64,000 nucleotides of DNA from Osedax fenrisi (taxonomy: Eukaryota; Annelida; Polychaeta; Sabellida; Siboglinidae). Of this stretch, positions 1 through 10,834 are shown piece by piece. The stretch is taken from assembly GCA_964019155.1 (NCBI GenBank), contig OZ025242.1:21049092-21113091 (forward strand), given 5' to 3'. The notes under the pieces were generated by a model. The model saw only the letters and a program-made list of their open reading frames with translations. It was not told the DNA's origin and ran no database searches. Both the position numbers and the translations under genes were made by a program. Numbering within the stretch: the stretch's first letter is position 1; each line of letters begins with the position of its first letter.

Positions 1-561
1 GGACATGTACTTAATGAATATACTTAATGAGTCAATAGGATGGGTAATAGGGATGGTATGATTGCATATTGAGTATGCGCAAATAATATTTTTAATGAAA
101 TTTTATTTTCAAATAATCTTTCAAAAATAGGGCATAGTTTAACATTTTTAAAAAATTTGAACATATATATTGCACATGATAAAATCAGTTCTTCGGCGAA
201 AATATGAGCTTTTTTAGCTTTAGCTATTTTCAATGTAATCTATAATATAATTCATTTCAAATATTATTATCTTATGATTTTAAATGAATAGTCATATAGA
301 ATATAAGACCAATCAAATATAATCAAGTTAAACACCTATTAATGCTAGCGTAGTACTATAACATTAACTAATATAAATATATTGTATAATTATAATTGTT
401 ATTTTAAGAATAATTATACATTAAATAATTTAAATTAATTATATATCTAAAGAAATTCAATAAAATATATTAAATACTGGGTCATCTTGTTGATTTAAAA
501 ATCATTTATGAAAATACTCGTCATGTTACAGTATGAATATATTATATACAGTACATGAATA

Positions 562-610
<49 letters not shown>

Positions 611-1069
611 TAAAATATATTTACTAAATGTATTACATTATGCAATATATATCTAAAATTATATTGTAAAAAAAGTAATTGTATATAAACAATATAACAA
701 GGTTCCATTAATTATTTAAACTTTATTTAGGTAGTCACTGAAAATTAATAACAAATATAAGTTATCATAAATTATTTATATAATTTATATAAATAAATAA
801 TTATCACGAAATATTGGTTATTTATCTGAAATAAATTGGAACTTTGAATTAACTTTAAATTATGTAATATTAAATATTAAAAAATAAAAATAATTAAAAT
901 TCTAATTTAATAATTCTAAATTTATATATCTATTTAATAACTCATATTTATACTAATAATGATAATAGAATCAATGATATTAAAGTAATTATAAATTATT
1001 ATTTAGTAATATATTTAATTTTAAAATTAATATGTTTATAATAATGTTAATTTGTCATTATTAATGTAT
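1..1069. other. AT-rich non-coding stretch
   Basis: No gene is visible. The stretch is extremely A+T rich, and its open frames are short and of biased composition. The only structured element is a (TA)n microsatellite near 566-608. Confidence 0.6.
566..608. repeat. (TA)n microsatellite
   Basis: About 21 uninterrupted TA dinucleotides. Similar tracts recur across the window (for example 2,542-2,572, 2,617-2,663, 7,898-7,936, 8,547-8,586, 13,278-13,308, 25,124-25,154, 33,049-33,080, 51,877-51,922, 60,029-60,060). They generate spurious Tyr-Ile open frames on both strands. Confidence 0.95.
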
Positions 1070-1166
1070 ATATATCATAGACATTAGAGTGAGGTAGACT
1101 GTGATTCGATATCTCAAAAGCGTAACAATTTGAAAACCACTGACGCCATTACAGAAAACCACATTT
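1070..1166 (+). repeat. Left arm of a long-range inverted repeat (partner 6,661-6,770)
   Basis: This arm matches the reverse complement of 6,661-6,770. Shared blocks are GAGTGAGGTAGA near the outer end and CGCCATTACAGAAAACCAC near the inner end, with diverged sequence between. The arms could be terminal repeats of one 5.7-kb DNA transposon or two independent copies of a short repeat in opposite orientation. No transposase frame lies between them, only other elements. Confidence 0.6.
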
Positions 1167-1441
1167 ACAATATTCAAATAATTATATTATTTTTATATTT
1201 TTTCGAATAAAATTATCTGTTGTTGTATTATTAATTGTCATAACTCTCATAAAAATAGACCTAAATAAATTCCCTTTTACAATTTAATTAATTATATTAT
1301 GCTAATATAATATTTTCTTATATTATTATTATAAATATGCTAATAAATAAGTTATTAAATTATATTTATTATAATTAATATATTATATAAAATGTATACG
1401 CAATTTCGCGATCTTTTTAGTAGTGCCTCTATTGGTTTTAA

Positions 1442-2076
1442 GGGGATCCCGCACATTTAAAGTGATGATAATTTATTATTTTTTATATTTTTTTTTATTA
1501 CATAATAATACCTATTGTAGTGTTTTTTAGTATCTGTAAAAAAATTAGACATGAATTCAGTCTAGAAATGGCATAAAAATGTGTTTTATGACGATATGAT
1601 AATGCTATATTATATACTATTCAATATTACATTTTTATGCTGTCAAACTTCAAACGCTGTTTTCTCAGAATCATTATTTCGCGTTAGGTATATACATTCA
1701 AAAATATAGAACTTAAAAACTATTATAATTATAATATTAATTTTTGTTGTATTATATAGAATTTAATTATGTGAATAGTAAAATAGAGAGATAATTAGTA
1801 AAATGTATAGAATTCATTGTATAAAATGAAATTTTCTATAGAAATACCATCATTTTGGTATCGCTAATTTTTAATTTAGATATATATAATATAATAAATA
1901 ATAATATTAAAAATAACTTTTATTTTCCTATGCATGTATATATTATGAATACATTACAAAAAAAGTAGGTCAATTGAATGAATAGAATATCAGTTCTATC
2001 TTTTTTAGTGAACATATATTTTTCCTATCTATTTATACACGAAATTGGCAAATTGCGTGTTATGTGCGGGATCCCC
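1442..2076. mobile_element. TTAA-flanked terminal-inverted-repeat element (non-autonomous)
   Basis: The left end reads TTAA then GGGGATCCCGCACA; the right end is the exact reverse complement followed by TTAA. TTAA occupies 1,438-1,441 and 2,077-2,080, as expected of a target-site duplication. The 635-bp interior is non-coding. TTAA targets are used by piggyBac and Kolobok transposons. The G-rich termini resemble those of the longer TTAA element at 47,915-49,395, so the two may belong to one superfamily. Superfamily assignment is inference. Confidence 0.7.
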
Positions 2077-2540
2077 TTAAATCGTGAATTCGACGCACGC
2101 CATTCTCTTTTAAATTTATGCTGCTATAAATATGATAATTCTATAAAGTTATAATAATTATACTATTATACTAGAATATTCAAATGTATAGAAGAATATT
2201 TTTAAAAATAGAATATTTATATTTTATCACGCCATTATAATAATAGTGAATGCTCATCTTGGCCGCCGATATATATCATAGTTAAAGTTGGGCGTGCTTA
2301 TTAAGGTGCCTAATACTGTGGGTGTTAGTTAACATAATTATTTCACTTGTTTGGTTTGGTGTATCCATAATAATGGCGTTCAAAATCAAAGAAACGCTCA
2401 TAAAAGGATATTAAAATTGCACATAAATGTTATATATTTATAATTATGTGTATTTGACTGTCAACCATTTACAGTAATATAATAATAATTATTTACATTG
2501 TAGATATATGCATTTATTTATAATTTTAAATAAATGTCTA

Positions 2541-2541
<1 letters not shown>

Positions 2542-2577
<36 letters not shown>

Positions 2578-2612
2578 TATACATATGTGTATATATATAA
2601 TATATAAGTTGC

Positions 2613-2664
<52 letters not shown>
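2542..2664. repeat. Compound (TA)n microsatellite
   Basis: Two long TA runs separated by about 45 bases of imperfect TA/CATA sequence. No coding content. Confidence 0.9.
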
Positions 2665-2672
<8 letters not shown>

Positions 2673-3307
2673 TAACGATAGATAATTAGATAGCGCAACA
2701 TAAAATTGGTGTTTATTAATATAATTGTTCAAATTAAAGTTGTTGGGTACAATAAATTTATTGTTTACATAAAAGTTAATGAAATAGTTTGGTCGTAATA
2801 GTACTCAATATATTTACAAAAAGTGAGACGGGTATCGAGCGAGTTTATCCATTTGTAAATAAATATTATATGCTTATATACAAATATTTATGTATACTTA
2901 TATGTTATGCCCTACTACTTATATTATATAAATCATATAGACGAGACCATACAAGTTCCAGATATCTTTATTCAAGTTATATTCTACAACTATAGTTGTA
3001 GTATACGTTAGATAATTCATCGACGCGTTCGTTTCGACTTCGAGTAATAAAAAGCCTAGAACACAACCGGTCTCGCTATGCCCACGATATCTGTAGGGTC
3101 GTAAACTATACAATTACGCATGAATTATACTTAGTATACTGAAGTAATTAAGACATTCAGAGGCAATCATGTTACATGTGTTTCGGGTAAGATTTCTTAG
3201 AAGTCGATAACTGTCATCGTGTTTGCTGGTTCCGGGTCTTGCACTGTTGTCGCTGTTCATTGTCACTATTATCTCCATCGTTATATAAAATATATCTATA
3301 ACTCGAC
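2665..3307. other. Gene-free stretch with a locally less AT-rich island
   Basis: Between 3,000 and 3,290 the base composition is more balanced than the surroundings. A 54-codon minus-strand frame (3,114-3,278) exists, but no family resemblance or splice structure supports it. Together with the tandem repeats and the AATAAA/TATA-like segment that follow to 3,540, the island could be the remnant of an LTR, but no second LTR is seen. Confidence 0.3.
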
Positions 3308-3445
3308 TAGGCTATATCAATAAGAGACGGTTAATGCGTATGGGGCTAGCTAGGCTATATCCATAAGAGACACTTAATGCGTATGGGGCTAGCTAGGCTA
3401 TATCCAATAGAGACGCTTGATGCGTATGAGGCTGGATAGACTATA
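3308..3445 (+). repeat. 43-bp tandem repeat, about 3 copies
   Basis: The motif TAGGCTATAT recurs at 3,308, 3,351 and 3,394, giving an exact 43-bp period, and a decayed fourth copy starts near 3,435. Each unit contains AGAGAC and TGCGTATGGGGCTAGC. A segment with AATAAAC, TATAAAA and a TCTCGTCTCC run follows (3,468-3,530), a layout reminiscent of U3 repeats before a retroelement promoter, but this is unproven. Confidence 0.8.
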
Positions 3446-4393
3446 ACCAAAAGCGATACTGTACTTAATAAACTATAAAAACGACATTCGCTTGTCTCGT
3501 CTCCTTCCTTGACTTCAAAGTCCTCCATCGTATATTATATATATATATACAGAGCTGGGCAGTATCGCCGATACAGTATCTATTAAGGCAAAAAATCAGT
3601 ATCGTAGATACATATGTATTTGTATTTGTATCTATTATACAAATTACAAAAGTATTTGTAATCGTATCTATTAGTCATAAATAGTATCTACGATACGTAT
3701 CTACTAAGACAATTATGTAAACAAATACAAATACATTTCATTAAATGATATATTATTTGGACATTATATGTATTTTATATCAATATTTTATAATATAATA
3801 TTATAAATTAATTTTAATATAAATAAAAAATAAATATATTTTTAATAAAATATCTTTTGTAAATATTGAAATTAATTCATTGTTAAAAATTATGATATAT
3901 CAATTATATTGATTTATTCTCAAAAACCTTGTATTCATTTATTGAAAACAAAGACATTATTTTGATAGTATATTTTAAATAATAATTGATTTATAATTCA
4001 AATATATATTATATTGAAAGATAAAATCATTTTAATAAATATGATTAATTCTAAATAATAATAACTAATAATATATTATAATTAATAATTTATTTTTTGT
4101 ATATTTTATAATTGCCTATATTCGTATTGAAAATTCGAAAGTAAAGTTCGCTGATTATTTTCAGTTGAAAAATAGTATATTGTAATAATATATATGTATC
4201 TATAGTCTGTAATAGCTAATAGTATAATTGCAGATGAAATAAACGCTGGTACACTAAAAGATTCATCGTGGGCATCATTCAATGTCATTAAATGTCAACA
4301 AATGTATTCTATATCATCTATTGAAGAACACGTTATAAGGTGTAAATATTTAATATGTCTTTTAAAGGGGGTGTTCCGCTACCAGTATTTCAA

Positions 4394-5135
4394 GAAATAA
4401 TGCCCGGAAATGTTTGCTAGAAAGTTATTTTCTAGCAAGTTAACTAACAATTGTTGTGGGTTATCCTATTAAGGGGAAGTAACCGAATACGGACAATCTC
4501 GGTATCTTAGAAACAATAAATCCTACAAAAAATGTTAATTAATAAAATATTCATAATTATATAAATAGTCTAAATAAGTATTTTATTTTTTAATTATTCA
4601 AAATTGTGCTGATAACCAATACATTGATTTTTTTTATTACGTTTTTAAATTTATGAACATAATTTTTTACTTAAAACCTTCTCAAGAATATACAAATGTA
4701 TGAATATAAAACAACAATATATTAAAAACTAAAGCATTCTGAACATTATATACAAAATTGCTATATTTTTTATCAAATATTAATTAAGTTATAAGCATAT
4801 ATGCATATATGCATATATATATATATCTAGAGATCACATAAGTTGCTATTACGGACACTCTATATATCTTAATACGGACACCCTATACAAAATCATCGCC
4901 AATCGTTTAAATTATTCTGATGTCTATAAAAATGGCGTGCGTTATAATATTGATACCACAAATGAAGTTAAATTTAAAAATGTTATTATTTAGATACTTA
5001 ATTTGTATTATTAATTAATAAAATAATAAAAATTAATAAATTAATTACTAATTAAATTATATTAAATTATTCATAAATTTAATTATAAATAATGTAATTG
5101 TAATATATCTTATTGGTTTATTAATAATATATATT

Positions 5136-5172
<37 letters not shown>

Positions 5173-5518
5173 TATCTAGTGGTATATAGAGTATCCGTAT
5201 TATAACACAGGGTGTCCGTATTCGGAAATGGGTACCGAATTCGGACACCACCATTATATATGGAATAAAAATATTAAATATAATTGTATAATCACAATAA
5301 TATCTATAATCATATAATATTAATATAATGTACATTTTAAATAAAAATATTGAGTCATAAAATGTTTAGAACATTTAATGTTAAAGTGTTAGTATTAGGT
5401 AACTTTCCCCTACTTTCCGGCAAATTTACGGATAATATTTAGTAACTTCAAATGGGGTATCTCACTTCAATTTGCTAGAAAATCACTTTCTAGCAAACAT
5501 TTCCGAACATTATTTCAG
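4394..5518. mobile_element. Foldback element nested inside the hAT-like element
   Basis: Arms at 4,394-4,441 and 5,473-5,518 are inverted copies of each other, sharing GGAAATGTTTGCTAGAAAG with few mismatches. Each arm also contains a small internal palindrome built on TTGCTAGAAA. The interior is almost entirely a third element (4,473-5,410). No coding sequence is present. Confidence 0.7.
4473..5410 (+). mobile_element. GGGGAAAGTAAC-type MITE, copy 1
   Basis: It starts GGGGAAGTAACCGAATACGG and ends with the inverted form AACTTTCCCC. The interior carries several GTGTCCGTATT motifs in both orientations and a TA run at 5,140-5,168. The same architecture recurs at 58,079-58,777 and, inverted, at 58,845-59,770, which defines a family of roughly 0.7-0.94 kb. 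No open frame of note. This copy is the innermost of three nested insertions. Confidence 0.8.
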
Positions 5519-5783
5519 TATAATGTACCTTGATATGTAGTACATATTATATACTATAAAATTTGAAATCAATGAATATATAAAATATATATTAGGTATA
5601 TGAAATGATATATATATATATTGTAAATACATATAATGTATTTGTATCTACTAAGAAAATTATGTATTTGTAATTGTATCTACTATGATTTTTTTTAAAG
5701 TAATTGTAGTAATATCTATTATAAGAAAAAAGTGTGTAATTGTAATTGTATCTATTATACATTTTTTGAGTATCGTGCCCTGC

Positions 5784-5787
<4 letters not shown>

Positions 5788-5822
<35 letters not shown>

Positions 5823-6660
5823 TATTAAAAGATAATTATTAATCTTATATGAAAATATTATTAATATATTTAAATGTATTTAAAATATGTTAAAAATATT
5901 TATTTTATTAAATTAATTATTAAATAATTTATTTATTACATTTTTAATAATATTATATATGTTTTACCAAACAATTAATTATAAAACTAATACAAATTAT
6001 TTATTCATATTACATAAAAAATACTTAAAATTATTTGAAATTAAGATAACATTATTTGAAAAATTAAAATAATAAATAACCAAGAAAAAATTGACCATTT
6101 TGATTAATTTAATATAATATTTATAATTTATATTAATATAATATATTTAAACGAATAATGTGTGAAAAATTCATCGTAAAATATTAATTAACAAATGATC
6201 TGCATATTTGTTTTTAATAACAAATAACACGTGTTATTTGTATTTATTTGTATGTACATACAAATACCTATATATATATGGACTAATTTTATATACATAA
6301 ATTTGACATTGTTTTACATATAACTTTTTTATTTTTATTCTGATTAAAAAATGAAAATATGTAACTCATATTACTTTTTAATTATCTTTCCAATGGTGGT
6401 AATATTATTTTATTCTAGCATCAATACAAAAAACTCATTATTATATATTGAACATATCAATCGGCGAAATTTAGTCTTATAGATTTACTATTTCGACCGA
6501 AAGATGGTATAATAGTATAATGATTTAATATATTATGTGATATAAAAATCAATAATAGTTTTATTAACTATATTTATACAAAATATATAATATATTAGTA
6601 GTTAGGAGTAGGAAAATTATAATATAACTTTAAAATTTACTAATATATTAAATATTATTT
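5788..6660. other. AT-rich non-coding stretch
   Basis: No gene or RNA is visible. It begins with a TA microsatellite (5,788-5,821) and continues as low-complexity A+T sequence up to the right arm of the long inverted repeat. Confidence 0.6.
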
Positions 6661-6770
6661 TGTGGTTTTCTGTAATGGCGAATTCTTCTACACGACTTTT
6701 ACGCTAAAATAGGTAACGTGACGCGTCGAATAGCAATCTACCTCACTCAATATCTATGATATATATATAT
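6661..6770 (-). repeat. Right arm of a long-range inverted repeat (partner 1,070-1,166)
   Basis: The reverse complement of this arm reproduces the left arm, from the TATATCATAGA edge through GAGTGAGGTAGA to CGCCATTACAGAAAACCACA. The middle is expanded by about 15 bases and diverged relative to the left arm. Confidence 0.6.
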
Positions 6771-7503
6771 TATTAAAATAAATGTAAATAAAATTAAAAT
6801 CAATAACATCTTTATGATATATTCACATTAAACACATCTACATATTGAATACATATTATACAATAAATATAATATATTCTCAATAATATAATCGATATTA
6901 TTACAATAATATATAAAAACTATCTAAATAATCAATCACCCTTCACAAATATATTAGCGACACCCATATCGTTTATAATAATTTAACTTTTTCACTGTAT
7001 TGTATTAAGATTTACTAACAACCTTATAAGGAATTTACATATAAATATGTGCACGTAATATTATTTAACCATATGATATTATTAAACCACGTGATATTTG
7101 CATTACTATATATAACATAGTCTGTATGTTACCTGCATTACGAATATAACACGTCAATAACTCACTGATTAAGGTACACTGTTATATTAGTATATTATTC
7201 TTAGATACATTACTTGTTTTGTATATAGTAAATCATATTAATATTAATTATGATATAATAACATACCTTATTATATATATATATATATATACCTTTCATA
7301 TTTGTAGGCCCACTATTAATAACTATGTTTATTTATTCCTATTCATTTTTCTGACTTGGAAGATATCTCGATAAGTTCATAACAACTTATATATCTATCT
7401 GGGGTTATTCTCGTTTATTACGAATAACCAATCTGATTATTATTATATTATTTGAATACTTCACTGTTCAATATATTATATACTACCGATGATATTGAAC
7501 AGG
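6771..7503 (+). other. Upstream region of the secreted-protein gene
   Basis: AT-rich and without open frames of note. It should contain the 5' untranslated region and promoter of the gene starting at 7,504. A TA run lies at 7,272-7,291, but no core promoter can be singled out. The last 100 bases are slightly less AT-rich, as expected for a leader. Confidence 0.4.
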
Positions 7504-7600
7504 ATGAGGTTATTACCCGTATTGCTATTGTTGACGATAGACTATTGTTGTGTGTATGCGAGTTCACAAGAAGAGGGGGACAAGCAGGCTGAATCAGAAG
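7504..7600 (+). CDS. Secreted-protein exon 1 (signal peptide)
   Basis: ATG at 7,504; 32 codons plus one base. It encodes the hydrophobic leader and the polar SSQEEGDKQAESE. The donor is GTTAGT at 7,601. Confidence 0.6.
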
Positions 7601-7895
7601 GTTAGTGTTCATTAGTTATTATATAATAAATAATATATTTTTATAATTACATATTTCAATTATATCATGTAATTTTATTTCATAAATTAATAAATGAAGT
7701 CAAAATATAATATTATAATTAAATTAAATGTAACAAACACTATAATACTATCACTAATAGAATACACTGAAGCACCAGAGATATATGAAGATGATATTAT
7801 AAAAGCAGGAGTAAATATAACTGAACAAGTTAAAGGTGTTGAAAATAGTAAAATGTCAGGTAGTTATTTATACTTATACATACATATATTATATA

Positions 7896-7940
<45 letters not shown>

Positions 7941-8467
7941 TAACCATGTTATTATGTATTTATTATCTTAAACAACAATTTAACAGGTAGATATTGTGGA
8001 CACTGTAGATATAGTTCTTCCAGGATACAAAGACCATGTTATAGAATTCAATATGTGTACTCTACAGTTAGGGCGAGATGCGGATTTTGGTGGAGAAGAT
8101 ATTGGTGTTATAGGTCAGTATGTGACCTAGTTAGCATTGTTTAGGTGTTAGACATGTTTACATGTTGTCTAAACTAATGTTATGTAATAATTAAATTAGT
8201 TAATTTAAATACAAATTATTATAAGTTAACAATTCATATTTTAATTTGTAATATATATTGGTAATTTTATATTTTAAAATTTTAATAATATAAATTTTAT
8301 TTTACTAACTATAATAACTATCATAAATGTAATATAATATATAATGAACTGTTGTATATTGTCCATCAGAACGAAATTGAGGAAGGTACTGCATGAGTAC
8401 TGTTGCCGGCCATCTGTTTTAAAGTACTATATAATTGGATATAGGAGATATACTGTCTGCTATAAAA
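7504..8467 (+). CDS. Secreted cysteine-rich protein, 5' part (four exons; 3' end not found)
   Basis: Four exons (7,504-7,600; 7,761-7,859; 7,987-8,113; 8,370-8,467) join in phase through GT-AG introns and give about 140 residues without a stop. The N-terminus MRLLPVLLLLTIDYCCVYA is a clear signal peptide with cleavage expected after VYA. An acidic stretch with one N-glycosylation site (NIT) follows, then a Cys/Arg/Tyr-rich segment (CGHC, ARCGFWW, YWCYRTK, EYCCRPS, YTVCYK). This composition recalls EMI- or EGF-like extracellular proteins, but I do not recognise the family. The last exon ends in phase 1 at a good donor (GTGAGT), so more exons should follow; none is seen before the retrotransposon at 8.8-12.9 kb. 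Exon structure is strong, function unknown. Confidence 0.6.
7761..7859 (+). CDS. Secreted-protein exon 2
   Basis: The acceptor is TAATAG and the exon is 99 bases, phase 1 to phase 1. It encodes EYTEAPEIYEDDIIK and then a segment with N-glycosylation site NIT. The donor is GTAGTT. A TA microsatellite fills part of the following intron. Confidence 0.55.
7987..8113 (+). CDS. Secreted-protein exon 3 (Cys-rich)
   Basis: The acceptor is AACAG; entry is phase 1 and exit phase 2. It encodes GRYCGHCRYSSSR through GFWWRRYWCY. A second frame is also open here (starting VDIVDTVDIV), but only the Cys-rich frame is in phase with both neighbouring exons. Confidence 0.5.
8370..8467 (+). CDS. Secreted-protein exon 4 (Cys-rich)
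   Basis: The acceptor is CCATCAG. It encodes TKLRKVLHEYCCRPSVLK and then YTVCYK, ending in phase 1 at a consensus GTGAGT donor. This is the only one of the three frames that is open throughout. Confidence 0.5.
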
Positions 8468-8541
8468 GTGAGTTAATCATATATCTATATATTCTTTTTA
8501 TTTATTAAATTAAATTAATAATAGACTACAACTTTATATAC

Positions 8542-8588
<47 letters not shown>

Positions 8589-8820
8589 GTGTGTGTATAT
8601 GTCATTTTATATAATACATACGTAATATCATATACCATATGTGGAGGATTTTTTGGAACTATTAAATATATTGTAAGCTAAAATAATGAACATAATATGT
8701 ATAACAATGATTATTTTGTTTATATTAATTAAACTGGTGATCATAATATACTTCACGTGAATAATAGTAATATGTGTATATATTATATAATAGTTATGTC
8801 ATAGAAATTATGTAATACTA
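8468..8820. other. Intron or intergenic AT-rich stretch
   Basis: It holds a TA microsatellite (8,547-8,586) and no recognisable exon. It separates the last secreted-protein exon from the retrotransposon. Confidence 0.5.
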
Positions 8821-8909
8821 TTTATGTGTTATAGGGGTTCATCAGGGTTCATCAGGGTTCAGTATCCTGTTATAATCTTTGATTATAGTTGTTATTGGAT
8901 ACCGTCACA
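8821..8909 (-). repeat. Putative partial 3' LTR of the Ty3-type element
   Basis: It begins TGTGACGG on the minus strand directly after a polypurine tract. The far end is unclear; a triplicated GGGTTCATCA motif lies at 8,825-8,860. No second copy was found, so the LTR identity rests on the polypurine tract and the TG start. Confidence 0.4.
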
Positions 8910-9097
8910 TCTCCTTTTCTTTCTGCAAGCAGCTATAGTCATATATAGTAGCTTAGCAAACCTTAGCAATGTATAATAATAATAGTATATAGTAGGATAA
9001 TAATAGTAAGATATAATAATGTATTTAATGAAACGAAAGTAATATAAAAATATAAATGAATAAAAGAAACAAAACCATCCCTGTTTTTGGAAGATAT

Positions 9098-10834
9098 TTA
9101 CTCTTCCTGATAGCGTTCAGGCTTATTCCTTTTTCTACCTGACCGTCTAATCGTCTCCTCTTCTTCATTGTTTACCTCTTTCTCTTCATCTTTGTTCTTG
9201 TTAATTAGTGTTTGTATGTCTATTCTGTTTCTGACATAACTCTTTCCATCTACCTCCACTTTATAAGATCTATCTCTTATTTCTTCAGTGATTTTACCTT
9301 CACTCCATGTAGTTTCCCCTGGTTTTATTATTATTATCTCATCTTGATTTTCTATTTTCTGTTTCTTCTTTGCACCTCTATCATAATATATTTTCTGTTT
9401 TCTCAACTTTATTTCTCTTTGTTCTTCCATTTCCTTTAGTTCATGTATTGGTTTTAAAACCTTCTTCAGTACCATCAGTTTTGTTCTGCATTTCCTTCCA
9501 AACATGATCTCTGCTGGGCTTAAATGTAATCCTTCTGTTGTTGTATTATTGTGCTCAAGTATTGCTAGTTGTTCAGAGCCATTACATTTTTTGAATATTC
9601 GCTTAGTTGTCTTTACTGCATTCTCAGCTTTTCCATTACCTTGAGGGTGGTAAGGACTAGTTGTAATGTGTTTGATATCTAATTGTTGTGTAAAGTTTCT
9701 AAACTCGTTTCGGAATTGTGGTCCATTGTCTGTGACAATCTCTTGCGGTATACCATGAATAGCAAACATCTTTAATAACGTTTTAATTACTTCCTTACTT
9801 GTTGTTATACTTAATTTCTCTACTGATAGAAAATGTTAATAGTAGTCTATAACGATTATTAAGATTCTATTGTCTAATTGACATAAGTCTATGCCGATTT
9901 TTGACCATGGAGTTTCTCCTCTTGCATGTTGTAATAGTGGTTCTTTCTTATTTTGAATTTCACTATGTTTGATGCACGATGGACAAGATTTTATGTAGTT
10001 TTATATATCATTGTTGATTCCTGGCCAGTATGCTATGTCCCTTAGGCGACGCCTACAGGCACCAATACCACCATGAGCCGCATGTGCTTGTTGCATCATA
10101 TCTTTTCTTAGTGTATTTGGTACAATTAATAACTGATCTTTAAAAATTAGACCGTCTATGTGGGTAATTGTATTTCTTATAGAGTAATACGGCATTATAG
10201 TTTCCTGTATTTCATTCTTATTAGGCCAACCTTCTTCTGTATATTCTATCAGTTTTGTGCATATTTCATCTTTGTTCGTTTGTTCTTTTAGTTTATTCTT
10301 TTTATCTTCAGTTATCGCTAATGTTATTGTATTTACCACTTACGGCAACAAATCTTCTAGCTCTTTTTTCCTTTGGAGATCCCTCGACAAGGTATCCGCT
10401 ATCTTGATATCCTTTCCTGGTATAAATTCTAGTTTGATGTCATATTGCTGCAATCTTAGTCGCATCTTCTGTAGCCTAGTTGATATGTCATTTAGTGGCT
10501 TCTTGATGATTCTTATGAGTGGCTTATGATCGGTGTGTATTATTATGTTTGGTTTACCATATATGTATTGTCTAAATTTCTTACAAGCAAATACAATAGC
10601 TAGCATCTCCTTTTCTATCTGGGCGTACCTAACTTCAGTTTCAGTTAAACATTTTGATGCGTAAGCCACTGGTCTGTCTTGTTGGAGTAGCACCGCACCT
10701 AGTCCGTATTTGGATGCATCACATTGTATGATTACTTCTTCCTTTACATTGTAGTATTTTAGCGTGGGTGTTGTTGTGATGCTGGTTTTTAAATTGTTGA
10801 AAAATCTTCTTCTTGTTCTTGTGTCCAGTTCCAT
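9098..10834 (-). pseudogene. Ty3-type pol 3' part: RNase H and integrase, three in-frame stops
   Basis: One continuous minus-strand frame interrupted by TAA at 10,340, at 10,001 and near 9,840. The RNase H part shows the Asp-bearing IIQCDASKYGLGAVLLQ, the Glu-bearing IEKEMLAIVFACK and IHTDHKPL. The integrase part shows an HHCC zinc-binding module (HAAHGG ... CPSC) and the catalytic triad: Asp in IGIDLCQL, Asp in VTDNGPQF and Glu in GNGKAENAV. The C-terminal tail is Lys/Glu-rich and ends ERYQEE. The frame is offset by one base from the upstream gag-RT frame. Stops inside RNase H/integrase make this copy defective. Confidence 0.88.

Larger units (their letters stand above)
3550..5787. mobile_element. 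hAT-like non-autonomous transposon, host of nested insertions
   Basis: The left terminus CAGAGCTGGGCAGTATC matches the reverse complement of the right terminus (CAGAGCAGGGCACGATAC). CAGRG termini are typical of hAT elements. An 8-bp TATATATA flanks both ends, consistent with a hAT target duplication but weak evidence because the site lies in TA repeats. Both subterminal regions are packed with GTATCTA/GTATTTGTA repeats (3,590-3,720 and 5,620-5,760), a common arrangement for transposase binding. No transposase frame is present. About half of its 2.24 kb is explained by two later, nested insertions. Confidence 0.75.

Noticed and set aside
526..708. Tyr-Ile-rich small proteins here and in many other places
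   Set aside because: They are translations of (TA)n microsatellites on either strand, without start context, splice support or family resemblance.
3114..3278. 54-residue minus-strand frame (MEIIVTMNSDNSARPG...)
   Set aside because: No family resemblance, no splice sites that extend it, and of a length expected by chance in a less AT-rich patch.
7987..8113. VDIVDTVDIVLPGYKD frame as the main product of exon 3
   Set aside because: It is out of phase with exon 4 (early stop) when joined by the best splice sites; kept only as a possible alternative.
10795..10800. Programmed -1 frameshift between gag-RT and RNase H of the Ty3-type element
   Set aside because: The T-run does not form a standard slippery heptamer in register, the position (after RT) is unusual, and three further stops show ordinary decay.
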